Assembly: GCA_019163175.1 (NCBI GenBank)
Contig: JAFLKN010000003.1
Location: 1-64,000, forward strand
Reading direction: 5' to 3'
DNA length: 64,000 bases
Source: Prolixibacteraceae bacterium
GTDB lineage: Bacteria > Bacteroidota > Bacteroidia > Bacteroidales > Prolixibacteraceae
Shown: positions 36,513 to 45,939 of the stretch, piece after piece
Layout: each line of letters begins with the position of its first letter
Numbering within the stretch: position 1 is the first letter of the stretch
Notes under the pieces: model-generated
Seen by the model: the letters and a program-made list of their open reading frames with translations, nothing else
Database searches by the model: none
Told to the model about the DNA's origin: nothing
Position numbers and translations under genes: made by a program

Positions 36513-37811
36513 TTATATGTTATTTCTTATTTCTTTTAATCGAAGCGTCACGGCATTTTTATGGGCATCCAAAAGTTCGGCTGCTGCCATTGTTTCAATA
36601 ACAGGTCCGAGATTTTTCATGCCTTCCGGAGATATTTCCTGAAAAGTAATTTTTTTAATGAAACTATCAATATTCACTCCGCTAAAAGAACGGGACCAGC
36701 CATTGGTGGGCAAAGTATGATTAGTCCCCGATGCATAATCGCCAGCACTCTCAGGAGTATAATTTCCGAGAAAAACGGATCCCGCATTGGTTATCAATTC
36801 GGCCACTTGAAGATAGTTTTCCATGGCAATAATCAAATGTTCAGGCGCATATCCATTAATCAGGTCAATCATTTCCTGAACATTTTCCAGCACAACGGCC
36901 TGACTGTTTGCCAAAGCTTTTTCAGCAATAGCTTTGCGTGGCAAATCAATAAGCTGCCGGGCCAATTCCTGATCAACTTTATCAACCAATGATTTGTCGT
37001 TCGTTACCAACACAACCTGACTGTCGGGTCCGTGTTCTGCCTGAGAAAGCAGATCGGCAGCAATAAAAGCTGGAATGGCAGTTGAATCAGCCATTACAGC
37101 TACTTCAGACGGACCTGCTGGCATATCTATAGCAACATCTCCGCGACTAACGATCTGTTTGGCTGCCATCACATACTGGTTTCCGGGGCCAAAGATTTTA
37201 TCCACTTTCGGAACAACATCAACACCGTAAGCCATTGCTCCAATCGCCTGAATACCGCCGAGTTTAAATATCTTCGTCACTCCAACCAACTTCGCCGCGA
37301 ACAGAATCACCGGATGTATTTTGCCTTCTTTATTTGGTGGCGTACACAACACAATTTCTTTACAACCTGCAATGTTAGCCGGAATAGCCAACATCAGAAC
37401 CGTTGAAAATAACGGAGCCGAACCTCCCGGAACATACAATCCAACTTTCTCGATGGCCACCGGTTTTTGCCAGCAGATTACACCTGGAGTTGTTTCTATT
37501 TTTTTAATTGCCGGAACCTGCGATTCGTGAAATTTTTGAATGTTGTGAGCGGCAACCTGTATGGCATTTTTTAGTGAATCGTCGACTAAAGAAATGGCCT
37601 CTGCAATTTCCTGCTCCTGAACGGCAAAATCCTGAATAAAAGCGCCATCAAATTTTTCGGTGTATTTCCTAATCGCATTAACGCCACCTTTTTTTATTTC
37701 AGCAAGGATTGCCTGTACCTGAGCTTCGAGCTCGGCCACACTAAAAAGTGGACGCTGCAACAACTCTGCCCATGTTTCTTTTGGGGGAATATTATATGTC
37801 TTCATACTCAT
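36513..37811 (-). CDS. hisD: Histidinol dehydrogenase
   Basis: Zinc enzyme that oxidises histidinol to histidine in two NAD-dependent steps. The 432-residue protein has [16 protein letters not shown], the signature from about 230 ([14 protein letters not shown]), [10 protein letters not shown] with the catalytic Glu-His, and [15 protein letters not shown]. The ATG at 37811 overlaps the eamA stop by four bases (ATGA); a second ATG two codons later (37805) is an alternative. Confidence 0.97.
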   Translation of the reverse strand: MSMKTYNIPPKETWAELLQRPLFSVAELEAQVQAILAEIKKGGVNAIRKYTEKFDGAFIQDFAVQEQEIAEAISLVDDSLKNAIQVAAHNIQKFHESQVPAIKKIETTPGVICWQKPVAIEKVGLYVPGGSAPLFSTVLMLAIPANIAGCKEIVLCTPPNKEGKIHPVILFAAKLVGVTKIFKLGGIQAIGAMAYGVDVVPKVDKIFGPGNQYVMAAKQIVSRGDVAIDMPAGPSEVAVMADSTAIPAFIAADLLSQAEHGPDSQVVLVTNDKSLVDKVDQELARQLIDLPRKAIAEKALANSQAVVLENVQEMIDLINGYAPEHLIIAMENYLQVAELITNAGSVFLGNYTPESAGDYASGTNHTLPTNGWSRSFSGVNIDSFIKKITFQEISPEGMKNLGPVIETMAAAELLDAHKNAVTLRLKEIRNNI

Positions 37812-38698
37812 TGAGTTTTCAATGGTTTAAGTTTCAGTGCTAAAAAATTACCTGCAAAAAGTAAAAGAATACCGATTGCTGCAGCCAGACCCCATTGGTA
37901 ATTTTCAAAAAATGAGGAAATTATCAATGCAATAACCGGTGCAATCAAAGTTGTATATCCGGCACGATCAGGACCAATATCGCCAACAAGTTTCAAATAT
38001 AAAGTAAAGGCAACAATTGAGCCCAATATTGAAAGGTATAGAAGTGAAGCGATGTATGGAAATGTGGCTTCGAATGAAAAGCTTCTTCCCGAAAGTGGCA
38101 CCATTAACATCATTGATAAACTTCCGTAAGTCATACTAAAAGCATTAGTCTGAATTACAGGTAGTTTTCGATTCTGATTGTATTTAGAAAGGATATTTCC
38201 TAATGATGCCAAAACGATGGATCCGAAACAAAAAAGTATAGCCTGATACCCTATAGCTATTTGTTCCGAACTCTGCAATTCATGGCTAAAAATAAGAAGT
38301 GTTCCTCCAATCCCGAGCACGGCTCCGCCCATAACTTCTTTTCTGATCTTTCCTTTCAGCAGTAAATAATTAAAAAAGATATTGGTGAAAATTGAAAATG
38401 AAAAGATAATAGCAACTACTCCACTAGCTAAATTTTCTTCGGCCAGATAGACCAGCCAGTAATTAAACCCAAACAAAATCATTCCCTGAAGCACCATCAA
38501 AAGGTGCTCACGAAGAGTGTATCTTAAGTTCAGCTTCCGTATAGCACTGAAAGCAATTAACAACAAACCCGCTATCAGGAAACGATACATTACCGAGACC
38601 AATGGATCGACCTGCCCCAACTGAAATTTGATGGCAAACCAGGTTGAACCCCAGATTAGACATGGAAGAATGAAATATAAAATTTGTTTGAGTTTCAT
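37808..38698 (-). CDS. EamA/DMT-family transporter
   Basis: Inner-membrane protein of 296 residues with ten predicted helices in two EamA repeats, starting LKQILYFILPCLIWGSTWFAIKF. The family exports or imports small metabolites, often amino acids. It sits between hisG and hisD, 8 bases from hisG and overlapping hisD by four bases, so it is firmly part of the his transcript. Export of histidine or an intermediate is a reasonable guess from position only. Confidence 0.88.
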   Translation of the reverse strand: MKLKQILYFILPCLIWGSTWFAIKFQLGQVDPLVSVMYRFLIAGLLLIAFSAIRKLNLRYTLREHLLMVLQGMILFGFNYWLVYLAEENLASGVVAIIFSFSIFTNIFFNYLLLKGKIRKEVMGGAVLGIGGTLLIFSHELQSSEQIAIGYQAILFCFGSIVLASLGNILSKYNQNRKLPVIQTNAFSMTYGSLSMMLMVPLSGRSFSFEATFPYIASLLYLSILGSIVAFTLYLKLVGDIGPDRAGYTTLIAPVIALIISSFFENYQWGLAAAIGILLLFAGNFLALKLKPLKTQ

Positions 38699-38706
38699 TT
38701 GAGGTA

Positions 38707-39567
38707 TTAAAAAATCATTTTTTCGATTGGAATCACCAGAATTCCAGTAGCGCCGGCAGCTTTCAATTTGCCGATTATTTCCCAGAAGTCTTTTTCTTCA
38801 ATCACTGAGTGAACCGAACTCCAGCCTTCTTCTGCCAAAGGCATCACTGTTGGGCTTTTCATTCCCGGCAGGTACGATTCTATTTCAGCCAGCTTTTCGT
38901 TGGGAGCATTCAGTAAAATATACTTTTTCTTTTCGGCGCGCTGCACCGATTCCATCCTGAAAATCAGTTCTTCCAAAATTGCCTTCTTAACTTCCGAAAG
39001 ATTAGGATTGGCAATCAAAACAGCTTCAGATTTTACAACCACTTCAACCTCTTTCAATCGATTACTCACCAAAGTACTCCCTGAACTGACAATATCAAAA
39101 ATGGCATCGGCCAATCCAATTCCGGGAGCAATTTCAACAGAACCAGTGATTACATGAATTTCGGCAGAAATATTTTTTTCAGCAAAGAAGCCTTTCAGTA
39201 TTTCTGGATAAGAGGTCGCAATTTTCTTTCCATTGAAATATTCAACTCCATTGTAAAAATCGTCCTTTGGAATAGCTAAAGAAAGTCTGCATTTGCTGAA
39301 TCCGAGGCGTTTGGCAATAACCACGTCTTCCTTCTTTTCGAGCATTTCGTTTTCGCCAACAATTCCTATGTCTGCCACTCCCATCGCAACTGCCTGAGGG
39401 ATATCATCATCGCGCAGGAAAAGAGCTTCGAGCGGAAAATTTGTAGCTGTCGAAATCAATTTTCTTGTACTTAGGGGGAGTTTGATTCCGGCTTCATCAA
39501 TCAGTTTTAACGAATCTTCGTTCAATCTGCCCTTCGTTTGAACGGCAATTTTTAAAAGTCCTTCCAT
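38707..39567 (-). CDS. hisG: ATP phosphoribosyltransferase, long form
   Basis: First and committed step of histidine synthesis. The 286-residue protein is the long, HisZ-independent form: two catalytic domains (KIAVQTKGRLNEDSLKLI at the start, then DIVSSGSTLVSNRL for PRPP binding) and a C-terminal ACT-like regulatory domain (about 212-286, LPGMKSPTVMPLAEEGW) that binds histidine for feedback inhibition. It is the first full gene of the operon, 18 bases after the attenuator hairpin. Confidence 0.96.
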   Translation of the reverse strand: MEGLLKIAVQTKGRLNEDSLKLIDEAGIKLPLSTRKLISTATNFPLEALFLRDDDIPQAVAMGVADIGIVGENEMLEKKEDVVIAKRLGFSKCRLSLAIPKDDFYNGVEYFNGKKIATSYPEILKGFFAEKNISAEIHVITGSVEIAPGIGLADAIFDIVSSGSTLVSNRLKEVEVVVKSEAVLIANPNLSEVKKAILEELIFRMESVQRAEKKKYILLNAPNEKLAEIESYLPGMKSPTVMPLAEEGWSSVHSVIEEKDFWEIIGKLKAAGATGILVIPIEKMIF

Positions 39568-39584
39568 TTCAATTTCTATTTAAA

Positions 39585-39615
39585 GCAAAAAAGGCCTACC
39601 ATCTTGGTAAGCCTT
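39585..39615 (-). terminator. Attenuator terminator of the his operon
   Basis: Minus strand: AAGGCTTACC, loop AAGAT, GGTAGGCCTT (10 pairs, one G-U), then a run of T. It lies between the leader peptide and hisG. Its first arm can instead pair with GGTAGGC at the end of the leader frame (39659-39665). Confidence 0.88.
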
Positions 39616-39653
39616 CTTATTGGGTTAATATCTTTTAAAAAACATCAAAACAA

Positions 39654-39716
39654 TTACTGCCTACCGGTTGATAGATTCAAATGATGATGGCCGTAATGTG
39701 TAATTGTGTTGTTCAT
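39654..39716 (-). CDS. hisL: Histidine operon leader peptide
   Basis: A 20-codon frame beginning at the ATG at 39714-39716 and ending in TAA. It reads MNNTIT-HYGHHH-LNLSTGRQ, with four His in six codons (39681-39698). Scarce charged tRNA-His would stall a ribosome there. The frame's 5' part (39700-39707) can pair with the stop-codon region (39650-39657, 8 perfect pairs). GGTAGGC (39659-39665) can pair with the first arm of the terminator. These mutually exclusive pairings are the classic attenuation arrangement. The frame is too short for routine gene callers. Confidence 0.88.
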   Translation of the reverse strand: MNNTITHYGHHHLNLSTGRQ

Positions 39717-39734
39717 TTTCTTATTTATAAAGTG

Positions 39735-39765
39735 CAATTATAGTTATAAAATGAAATCAAAACAA
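39735..39765 (-). promoter_or_regulatory. Promoter of the his operon
   Basis: Minus strand: TTG (39763-39765), a 20-base spacer, then TATAATTG (39735-39742), one mismatch from TAnnTTTG. RNA would start near 39728, about 12 bases before the leader peptide ATG. Confidence 0.55.
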
Positions 39766-39890
39766 CTTATCTGATTACAGTTTTTAGAATTTTACGTTTT
39801 ATTAATATAAAATTCAGCTTACTCATGAGCTTTGTCATTAGAACAACTACAATAAATTCTTCCTCTATTTAATAATTTAAAAGGAATGTG

Positions 39891-39898
39891 TATGTTTG
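39891..39898 (+). promoter_or_regulatory. -7 element before the GH88/105 gene
   Basis: TATGTTTG matches TAnnTTTG. It lies within an upstream extension of the frame (ATG 39886) and so supports the start at 39937. No spaced -33 TTG was seen. Confidence 0.4.
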
Positions 39899-39936
39899 TA
39901 CAATCGATTGCAAACCTAAACTTAAATCAATTAAAT

Positions 39937-41037
39937 ATGAAAAAAACCATTTCATTTCTTCTCGTTTTCATGCTTATCGGCATGACCGTTTTTTCAAAAA
40001 GTAAGTTAGACAAATGTTTCAAGCCGAAAGAAATTAAAAAGGCAATGACAACTGCAGCAATGTGGCAGTTAGCCAATCCGAAACACAATTTGTATGATTG
40101 GACTAATGGAGCATTTTATGCAGGAATATCTGCAGCTTACAAAACTACCGGCGACAAAAAATTACTGACTGCCATGATTGAAATGGGGGATAAAAACGAA
40201 TGGAAGCCCGGTCCCCGATTGGAACACGCCGATGATCATGCCATTTGCCAAACTTACATTGATGTTTACCGCATCAAAAAAGATCAGAAAATGATCGATC
40301 CGTTCAAAGCACAAATGGATAAATTTCTGGCAACACCATACCAACCAAAAGGAATTCAGAAAATTACATGGTGGTGGTGCGATGCATTATTTATGGCTCC
40401 ACCGGCATTGGTAAAATTATCGATGACTACCGGAGACAAAAAATACATGGAAAGAAGTGACGTATTGTTTCACGAGTGTTACGATATGCTTTACGACAAA
40501 GAAGAGCATCTTTTTGCCCGTGACTTAATGTACGTAATTAAAGGCGATGCTTCAGATCGTCGCGAAGCTAATGGGAAAAAGATTTTCTGGGCGAGAGGAA
40601 ATGGCTGGGTAATGGGTGGCTTGACTTTGCTATTGAGCGAACTTCCTAAAGATTACAAAGAGCGCCCACTCTATGAAAAAGTATATAAAGAAATGGCAGA
40701 GAAAATTGTTAGTCTTCAGCAGGAAGATGGACTATGGAGAGCAAGTTTACTCGATCCGGCATCTTATCCAGGTGGAGAAGCTAGTGGTTCAGGATTTTAC
40801 ACCTATGCTTTGGCTTGGGGCATAAACAATGGATTACTAAGTGCTGACAAGTATCTTCCAGCAGTTAAAAAGGCATGGAAAGGATTGAATACATTAATTC
40901 AACCTGATGGACATGTAGGCTGGTGTCAACCGATTGGAGCCGACCCAAAGAAAAACTTTAATGCTGAAAGCTGGGAGGTTTATGGTACCGGAGCATTTCT
41001 ACTGGCTGGAAGTGAGATAATCAAACTGAAAAAATAG
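39937..41037 (+). CDS. Glycoside hydrolase family 88/105 (unsaturated uronyl hydrolase-like)
   Basis: The 366-residue protein has a signal peptide (about 1-20, MKKTISFLLVFMLIGMTVFS) and an alpha6/alpha6-barrel with the GH88/105 landmarks: HADDHAICQTY, WWWCDALFMAPPAL (catalytic Asp), FWARGNGWVMGGL and DGLWRASLLDPASYPGGEASGSGF. These enzymes remove unsaturated uronic acids left by polysaccharide lyases, for example from rhamnogalacturonan. No lyase, SusC/D pair or regulator lies nearby, so it is an isolated gene. The longer frame from ATG 39886 would hide the signal peptide. Confidence 0.87.
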   Translation: MKKTISFLLVFMLIGMTVFSKSKLDKCFKPKEIKKAMTTAAMWQLANPKHNLYDWTNGAFYAGISAAYKTTGDKKLLTAMIEMGDKNEWKPGPRLEHADDHAICQTYIDVYRIKKDQKMIDPFKAQMDKFLATPYQPKGIQKITWWWCDALFMAPPALVKLSMTTGDKKYMERSDVLFHECYDMLYDKEEHLFARDLMYVIKGDASDRREANGKKIFWARGNGWVMGGLTLLLSELPKDYKERPLYEKVYKEMAEKIVSLQQEDGLWRASLLDPASYPGGEASGSGFYTYALAWGINNGLLSADKYLPAVKKAWKGLNTLIQPDGHVGWCQPIGADPKKNFNAESWEVYGTGAFLLAGSEIIKLKK

Positions 41038-41061
41038 GACTCAGATATTACAGCATTGCAT

Positions 41062-41092
41062 AAAAAAAACCGCTTATAAGGCGGTTTTTTTT
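41062..41092. terminator. Bidirectional terminator between GH88/105 and rpoD
   Basis: Stem AAAAACCGC / GCGGTTTTT around a small AT-rich loop, with a T run on both strands, between convergent genes. Confidence 0.85.
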
Positions 41093-41099
41093 ATGGGAA

Positions 41100-41960
41100 T
41101 TAACCCAAATATGTTTTCAGTAATTTACTTCTTGAAGTGTGCCTCAAGCGGCGAATGGCTTTTTCTTTGATCTGGCGAACACGTTCACGGGTAAGTCCAA
41201 ACCGCTCACCAATTTCTTCCAGTGTCATCTCCTGACAACCAATTCCGAAGAACATGCGAATAATATCACTTTCGCGCTCGGTCAAAGTTGCCAATGCACG
41301 TTCAATCTCACGAGCCAATGACTCCATCATCAAAGCACGGTCAGCATTTGGCGAATCGTTGTTGATAAGTACATCAAGCAAACTGTTGTCCTCTCCTTCA
41401 ACAAAAGGAGCATCGACAGAAATATGACGACCTGAAACACGAAGTGTGTCAGCTACCTTATCAGCAGGCAAATCCAATGATTCAGCAAGTTCATCGGGCG
41501 AAGGTTTACGCTCATGTTCTTGTTCAAACTTAGAAAATGCTTTGTTGATTTTATTCAACGAACCTACCTGATTTAAGGGAAGACGAACAATTCTGGATTG
41601 CTCGGCCAAAGCCTGAAGGATAGATTGACGAATCCACCACACGGCATAGGAAATAAACTTGAACCCTCTTGTTTCATCAAACTTTTCGGCTGCTTTAATT
41701 AGTCCCAAATTACCTTCATTAATAAGGTCGGGCAAACTTAAACCCTGATTTTGATACTGCTTAGCCACCGAAACGACAAAACGCAAATTAGCTCTTGTTA
41801 GTTTTTCCAGTGCGGCCTGATCACCTTTTTTAATCCGCTGCGCCAACTCCACTTCTTCCTCAACGGTAATAAGTTCTTCTTTGCCAATCTCTTGCAAATA
41901 CTTGTCTAAAGAAGCGCTCTCACGGTTGGTAATCGATTTTGTAATCTTTAATTGTCTCAT
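41100..41960 (-). CDS. rpoD: Primary sigma factor (RpoD/SigA, short Bacteroidota form)
   Basis: Housekeeping sigma-70 factor. The 286-residue protein lacks the long N-terminal region 1.1 of proteobacterial RpoD, as is usual in this phylum. Regions visible: 1.2 [16 protein letters not shown], 2 ([37 protein letters not shown], then [19 protein letters not shown]), 3, and 4.2 [27 protein letters not shown]. It presumably recognises the TTG/TAnnTTTG promoters found in this window, including its own. Confidence 0.96.
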   Translation of the reverse strand: MRQLKITKSITNRESASLDKYLQEIGKEELITVEEEVELAQRIKKGDQAALEKLTRANLRFVVSVAKQYQNQGLSLPDLINEGNLGLIKAAEKFDETRGFKFISYAVWWIRQSILQALAEQSRIVRLPLNQVGSLNKINKAFSKFEQEHERKPSPDELAESLDLPADKVADTLRVSGRHISVDAPFVEGEDNSLLDVLINNDSPNADRALMMESLAREIERALATLTERESDIIRMFFGIGCQEMTLEEIGERFGLTRERVRQIKEKAIRRLRHTSRSKLLKTYLG

Positions 41961-41983
41961 ATACCCTTCAAAAAAATAGCGTG

Positions 41984-42015
41984 CAAATATAGGCTTTTGA
42001 GGTCAATAATTCAAA
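41984..42015 (-). promoter_or_regulatory. Promoter of rpoD
   Basis: Minus strand: TTTG (42012-42015), a 20-base spacer, TATATTTG (41984-41991). Both boxes match the consensus. RNA would start near 41977, 17 bases before the ATG. Confidence 0.7.
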
Positions 42016-42062
42016 TGGTTTATTATAAAGGTTTATTATTTACAATTTTATAACTAAAAGGC

Positions 42063-43514
42063 TTATTTTGCATCAATTCCAAAAACATAATAAGCAACCT
42101 CTCCATTCGGATATATTCCTTCAACTAATATTCCACCCCTTGAATTTTTAATAATTCGTTTAAACTCGTTAACCTCAGAAACGGCATTCTTGTTCACTTG
42201 AGTAATAATAAATCCTTTTTTTATCCCGGCATCCTTAAATTTACCATTTCCAAGTTCAGTGATTTTTATACCATAGCGAATTCCCAATTCTTCTTTGTCG
42301 CGGTCGGAAACCACAACAAATTTTGCACCAAAAATATCGTCGGGATTATCACCTCTCACAATTTCCGTATCTCCGTGCTTGTTACGGAGCGTTACGTTAA
42401 ATGGTTTCTTTTTATTGTCTCTTTTTACTACAACTGTAACTTTATCTCCGGGACGGTGTTTGCTTATTTGCTCCTGAAGCTCTGCTGTTGAGTTTACATC
42501 CACCCCATCAACACTGATAATGACATCATTATCCTTAATTCCAGCTAATTCTGCAGCACCACCTGGCTGAACTTCTCCAATAAAAACACCTTCAATTTTA
42601 TCCAAATTATATTTTTTTGCAGTCTCTGCGTCAACAGAACCAATTTTCACATTTAGCAACGCACGTTGTACATCGCCATATTCTTTCAGGTCAGAAACAA
42701 CTTTCTGAACAATATTGGCGGGTATTGCGAAAGAATATCCGCTATATGAACCAGTCTGTGAAGCAATGGCCGTATTAATCCCAACAAGTTCGCCACGTGT
42801 ATTTACCAATGCACCTCCACTGTTTCCTGGATTTACTGCTGCATCTGTTTGAATGAAAGATTCAATACGCATTTGATCAGGATTAATTCCAATATCTCTG
42901 CTCTTTGCACTTACAATCCCTGCAGTAACTGTTGATGTAAGATTAAATGGGTTTCCAACCGCCAACACCCATTCGCCCAACTTAAGATCATCGGAGTTAC
43001 TAAATTTAAGAGTTGGCAATCCTGATTCGTCAATTTTTATAAGTGCAAGATCGGTTGACGGATCAGTACCAATCAATTTGGCTTTAAATTCGCGCTTATC
43101 ATTTAATACAACTGAAATCTCGTCAGCTTCGTCAACAACATGATTATTGGTAACAATATATCCATCAGGAGAAATAATAACTCCGGATCCAGCCCCATGA
43201 CGCATTGGCATCTGCTGCGAATGAGCACCTCCATCACCAAAAAAGTAATCGAAAATATTGTTTGAACTGTAATAGTTCCCTTTCTGACTTACCTTAATAT
43301 GAACTACCGAATGAATAGAATTTTCGGCAGCAAAAGTTAAATCAGGCAAAGGAGCTGAATTTGAGGTTGGTAAACTCGCATAACGCATTGCCTGATCCGG
43401 TTGTACTGTAACTATTTTTGGATCATCAAAATAGCGTGTATAAGCCCACAAGGCTATAAAACCGCCAACCAATGCCACCAACAAGGTAAACAATCCTTTC
43501 TTAAAATTATTCAT
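42063..43514 (-). CDS. Periplasmic serine protease/chaperone of the HtrA (DegP/DegQ) family
   Basis: Envelope quality-control protease. The 483 residues hold an N-terminal membrane anchor or signal (about 8-26), a trypsin-like domain with catalytic His125 (TNNHVV), Asp155 (STDLALIK) and Ser232 (NPGNSGGALV), and two PDZ domains (about 285-375 and 395-480). The first has the ligand loop IEGVFIGEVQPGGAAELAG. It is a complete two-PDZ Do-type protease, monocistronic, upstream of rpoD on the same strand with about 100 bases between. Confidence 0.95.
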   Translation of the reverse strand: MNNFKKGLFTLLVALVGGFIALWAYTRYFDDPKIVTVQPDQAMRYASLPTSNSAPLPDLTFAAENSIHSVVHIKVSQKGNYYSSNNIFDYFFGDGGAHSQQMPMRHGAGSGVIISPDGYIVTNNHVVDEADEISVVLNDKREFKAKLIGTDPSTDLALIKIDESGLPTLKFSNSDDLKLGEWVLAVGNPFNLTSTVTAGIVSAKSRDIGINPDQMRIESFIQTDAAVNPGNSGGALVNTRGELVGINTAIASQTGSYSGYSFAIPANIVQKVVSDLKEYGDVQRALLNVKIGSVDAETAKKYNLDKIEGVFIGEVQPGGAAELAGIKDNDVIISVDGVDVNSTAELQEQISKHRPGDKVTVVVKRDNKKKPFNVTLRNKHGDTEIVRGDNPDDIFGAKFVVVSDRDKEELGIRYGIKITELGNGKFKDAGIKKGFIITQVNKNAVSEVNEFKRIIKNSRGGILVEGIYPNGEVAYYVFGIDAK

Positions 43515-43837
43515 CGCTTTTACGTTTTGTTGTTAGAAATTATTTGACTTTTAAATTGAATTTTAAATATAACGTATCAGTTCTAAAAGTGTTATTCCAT
43601 TTGCAATTCGTTTAATTTGTTTAACAGATTTTAACAGCACTTAAACGCATAGCAATCATTCAAAAAAAATACCAAGTCAAGTTTTACATGATTTTGCCAC
43701 ATAAAATCCACGAAAAAATGACATTTTTTCAAAGTCCATAGTTGTGTAAGCTGTTTTTATGACAGATTTTGGTCTGTTGAAATAGCTCCAAAGACTGAAC
43801 ATATGTCAAATTAATAAAAGGTATTTCGTCAAAATAG
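43515..43837. other. Intergenic region between htrA and the sensor kinase
   Basis: AT-rich spacer between divergent genes. I see no coding frame or RNA gene. A TATATTTA sequence on minus near 43565 may be a degenerate -7 box for the protease gene, but it is not convincing. Confidence 0.4.
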
Positions 43838-43866
43838 TTTGATTAAAATCAATTATACTATATTTG
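43838..43866 (+). promoter_or_regulatory. Promoter of the sensor kinase gene
   Basis: TTTG (43838-43841), a 17-base spacer, and TATATTTG (43859-43866). The spacing is at the short end of the accepted range. The ATG is at 43912. Confidence 0.5.
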
Positions 43867-43911
43867 TTGGCTTGGTAATCAACCCTCGTCAGACTAATAA
43901 AACAATAAAGA

Positions 43912-45939
43912 ATGCCCCGAAGTTTTTTTAGAAGAATAGCAATTCCTTCCAACATATCAACCTATTTAAGCCGTACACTGATAATTATTACAGTTGCGAC
44001 TACATTTTTGATTGGTGGAGTACTCGTTATTTCACAGACTCTTCATTTCAAAAAAATAAGCCAGCAGAAAAGCCAGGAATATATAAATGATCAGAAAGTT
44101 TACATCCAGGAGATCGTAAAGAACGAATTCGAATATATCCGAATTCAAAATGAAATATTCAGACAAAATATAAATGCCAAAATCAGGCAAAATGTAAATC
44201 AGGCTTTACTCACTGCCGAATCGATTTACAACCAATACGCGCAAAAAAAATCGGAAGAAGAAATTAAAGTTCTGATTATTGCCACTATCTCCTCGTTAAA
44301 ATTTGAGATGGAATATGAAGAAGTCTTTATTTCAACATTAGACGGAACCGGCATATATTATCCGAGGAAACCTGAGTTTACAGGAAGAGATATGAATCAG
44401 TTTAAAGATGCAAACGGAACGTCGGTGGTTCTTGAAGAAATAAGGTTGTTAAAAACGAAGGATGAAGGATTTTTAGACTACAACATCAACTCAAAATTAG
44501 CTCCAACAACCTCACCACACAAAAAAATAACCTTTGTAAAAAAATTCGGTCATTTCAATTGGTACTTTGGGTCAAAGCAATATGTCGATGATTATTTCCC
44601 AAAATTCTCCGAAGAAATTGCTCAAAAAGTAAGTTCAGTAAGGTTCAAGCATGGAGGTTACATTTTTGTAAATCATACAAACGGAACTCCGATTGTTATG
44701 GATGGCAAAGTTTATAAAGGCAATCTGAATTTACTTGAACAGACTAATGATAAAAGGCACTCAGTATTTCTCCAGGAGCTCGAAGTTGCTACCAAAAATC
44801 CGGATGGGGGATACTTTAATTACAAATGGAATAAAATAAACGATACAATCCCATCTGAGAAATGTGCTTACGTTCAACTTTTTAAAGACTTCAACTGGCT
44901 CATTGGTGCTGGGTTTTATCTGGATGAAATCCATGAAAATATAAGTCAACAGCAAAGATCACTTCGCAAGGATCAACAAAAAAGTATATTTATTATTTTC
45001 TTAATTCTAGTTATACTATTGTTTTGTGAAGCTCTTATTATCTATCATTTCAACAAACGATACAAATCAGATTTTGACGGCTTCTTCAATTTCTTTTATC
45101 TCTCGCAAAATAGTTTTAATAAACTTAATGTGTCGAAGTTTTACTTTGATGAGTTTAAACGGGCTGGTGTTGCTGCAAATAAAATGATTCTTCTACGCGA
45201 AGAAATTGAAAGCAGGCTAATTGAAGAACAGAAAAAAGCTACCGAATCAGACCGTTTAAAATCAGCATTTCTTGCAAATATGTCGCACGAAATTAGGACG
45301 CCGATGAACGCCATTATCGGATTTTCTGAATTGCTTGAAGATGATGGTCAGGATGATGAAGATCGGATTGTATTCGTCAAATTAATCCGAAAGAATGGCG
45401 ATGTACTTCTCAATCTAATCAACGATATTATTGATATCTCTAAAATAGAAGCTAATCTGCTTACTGTGCGGAGAAAACCTGTCAAGCTGGATAAATTCCT
45501 TGATGAAATCAAGAATTACTACATCGAAATACTGGCATCGAAAAAAGACAAAGCCATTGAATTTAAATTAAACAATGAAGTAAATCCAGAGATAGCCATT
45601 TTAACCGATGAAATGAGACTGAAGCAAATTCTTGATAATCTGATTGGGAATGCAATAAAATTTACCACTTCAGGAACAATTTCAGTAGATGTTAAAATGG
45701 ATGGAGAATTGGTGCATTTCAGTGTTTCTGATACTGGAATAGGCATTCCGCACAATCAGCAGGCAAACATATTCGAACGCTTTATTCAGGCAGAGCAAGG
45801 ACATAAAATGAATTTAGGTGGCACAGGCTTGGGGTTAGCCATATCGAAAAATCTGATCGAATTGCTGGGCGGCACAATTCATGTAAAATCGGAACCGTCA
45901 AAAGGTTCAACATTTGATTTTTACATTCAGGCTAATTAG
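43912..45939 (+). CDS. Cache-domain sensor histidine kinase
   Basis: Membrane sensor of 675 residues: membrane helix at about 22-43, an extracytoplasmic Cache-type region (about 50-350, with two similar halves each containing a GHFNWYFG/FKDFNWLIGAGFY-like motif), a second helix near 360-380, a short linker, HisKA with His459 (ANMSHEIRTPMNAIIGFSELL core) and HATPase_c with DEMRLKQILDNLIGNAIKF, SDTGIGI and GGTGLGLAIS. No receiver or output domain is fused, and no response regulator lies nearby, so it is an orphan kinase. Cache domains usually bind small organic ligands; the ligand is unknown. Confidence 0.92.
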   Translation: MPRSFFRRIAIPSNISTYLSRTLIIITVATTFLIGGVLVISQTLHFKKISQQKSQEYINDQKVYIQEIVKNEFEYIRIQNEIFRQNINAKIRQNVNQALLTAESIYNQYAQKKSEEEIKVLIIATISSLKFEMEYEEVFISTLDGTGIYYPRKPEFTGRDMNQFKDANGTSVVLEEIRLLKTKDEGFLDYNINSKLAPTTSPHKKITFVKKFGHFNWYFGSKQYVDDYFPKFSEEIAQKVSSVRFKHGGYIFVNHTNGTPIVMDGKVYKGNLNLLEQTNDKRHSVFLQELEVATKNPDGGYFNYKWNKINDTIPSEKCAYVQLFKDFNWLIGAGFYLDEIHENISQQQRSLRKDQQKSIFIIFLILVILLFCEALIIYHFNKRYKSDFDGFFNFFYLSQNSFNKLNVSKFYFDEFKRAGVAANKMILLREEIESRLIEEQKKATESDRLKSAFLANMSHEIRTPMNAIIGFSELLEDDGQDDEDRIVFVKLIRKNGDVLLNLINDIIDISKIEANLLTVRRKPVKLDKFLDEIKNYYIEILASKKDKAIEFKLNNEVNPEIAILTDEMRLKQILDNLIGNAIKFTTSGTISVDVKMDGELVHFSVSDTGIGIPHNQQANIFERFIQAEQGHKMNLGGTGLGLAISKNLIELLGGTIHVKSEPSKGSTFDFYIQAN

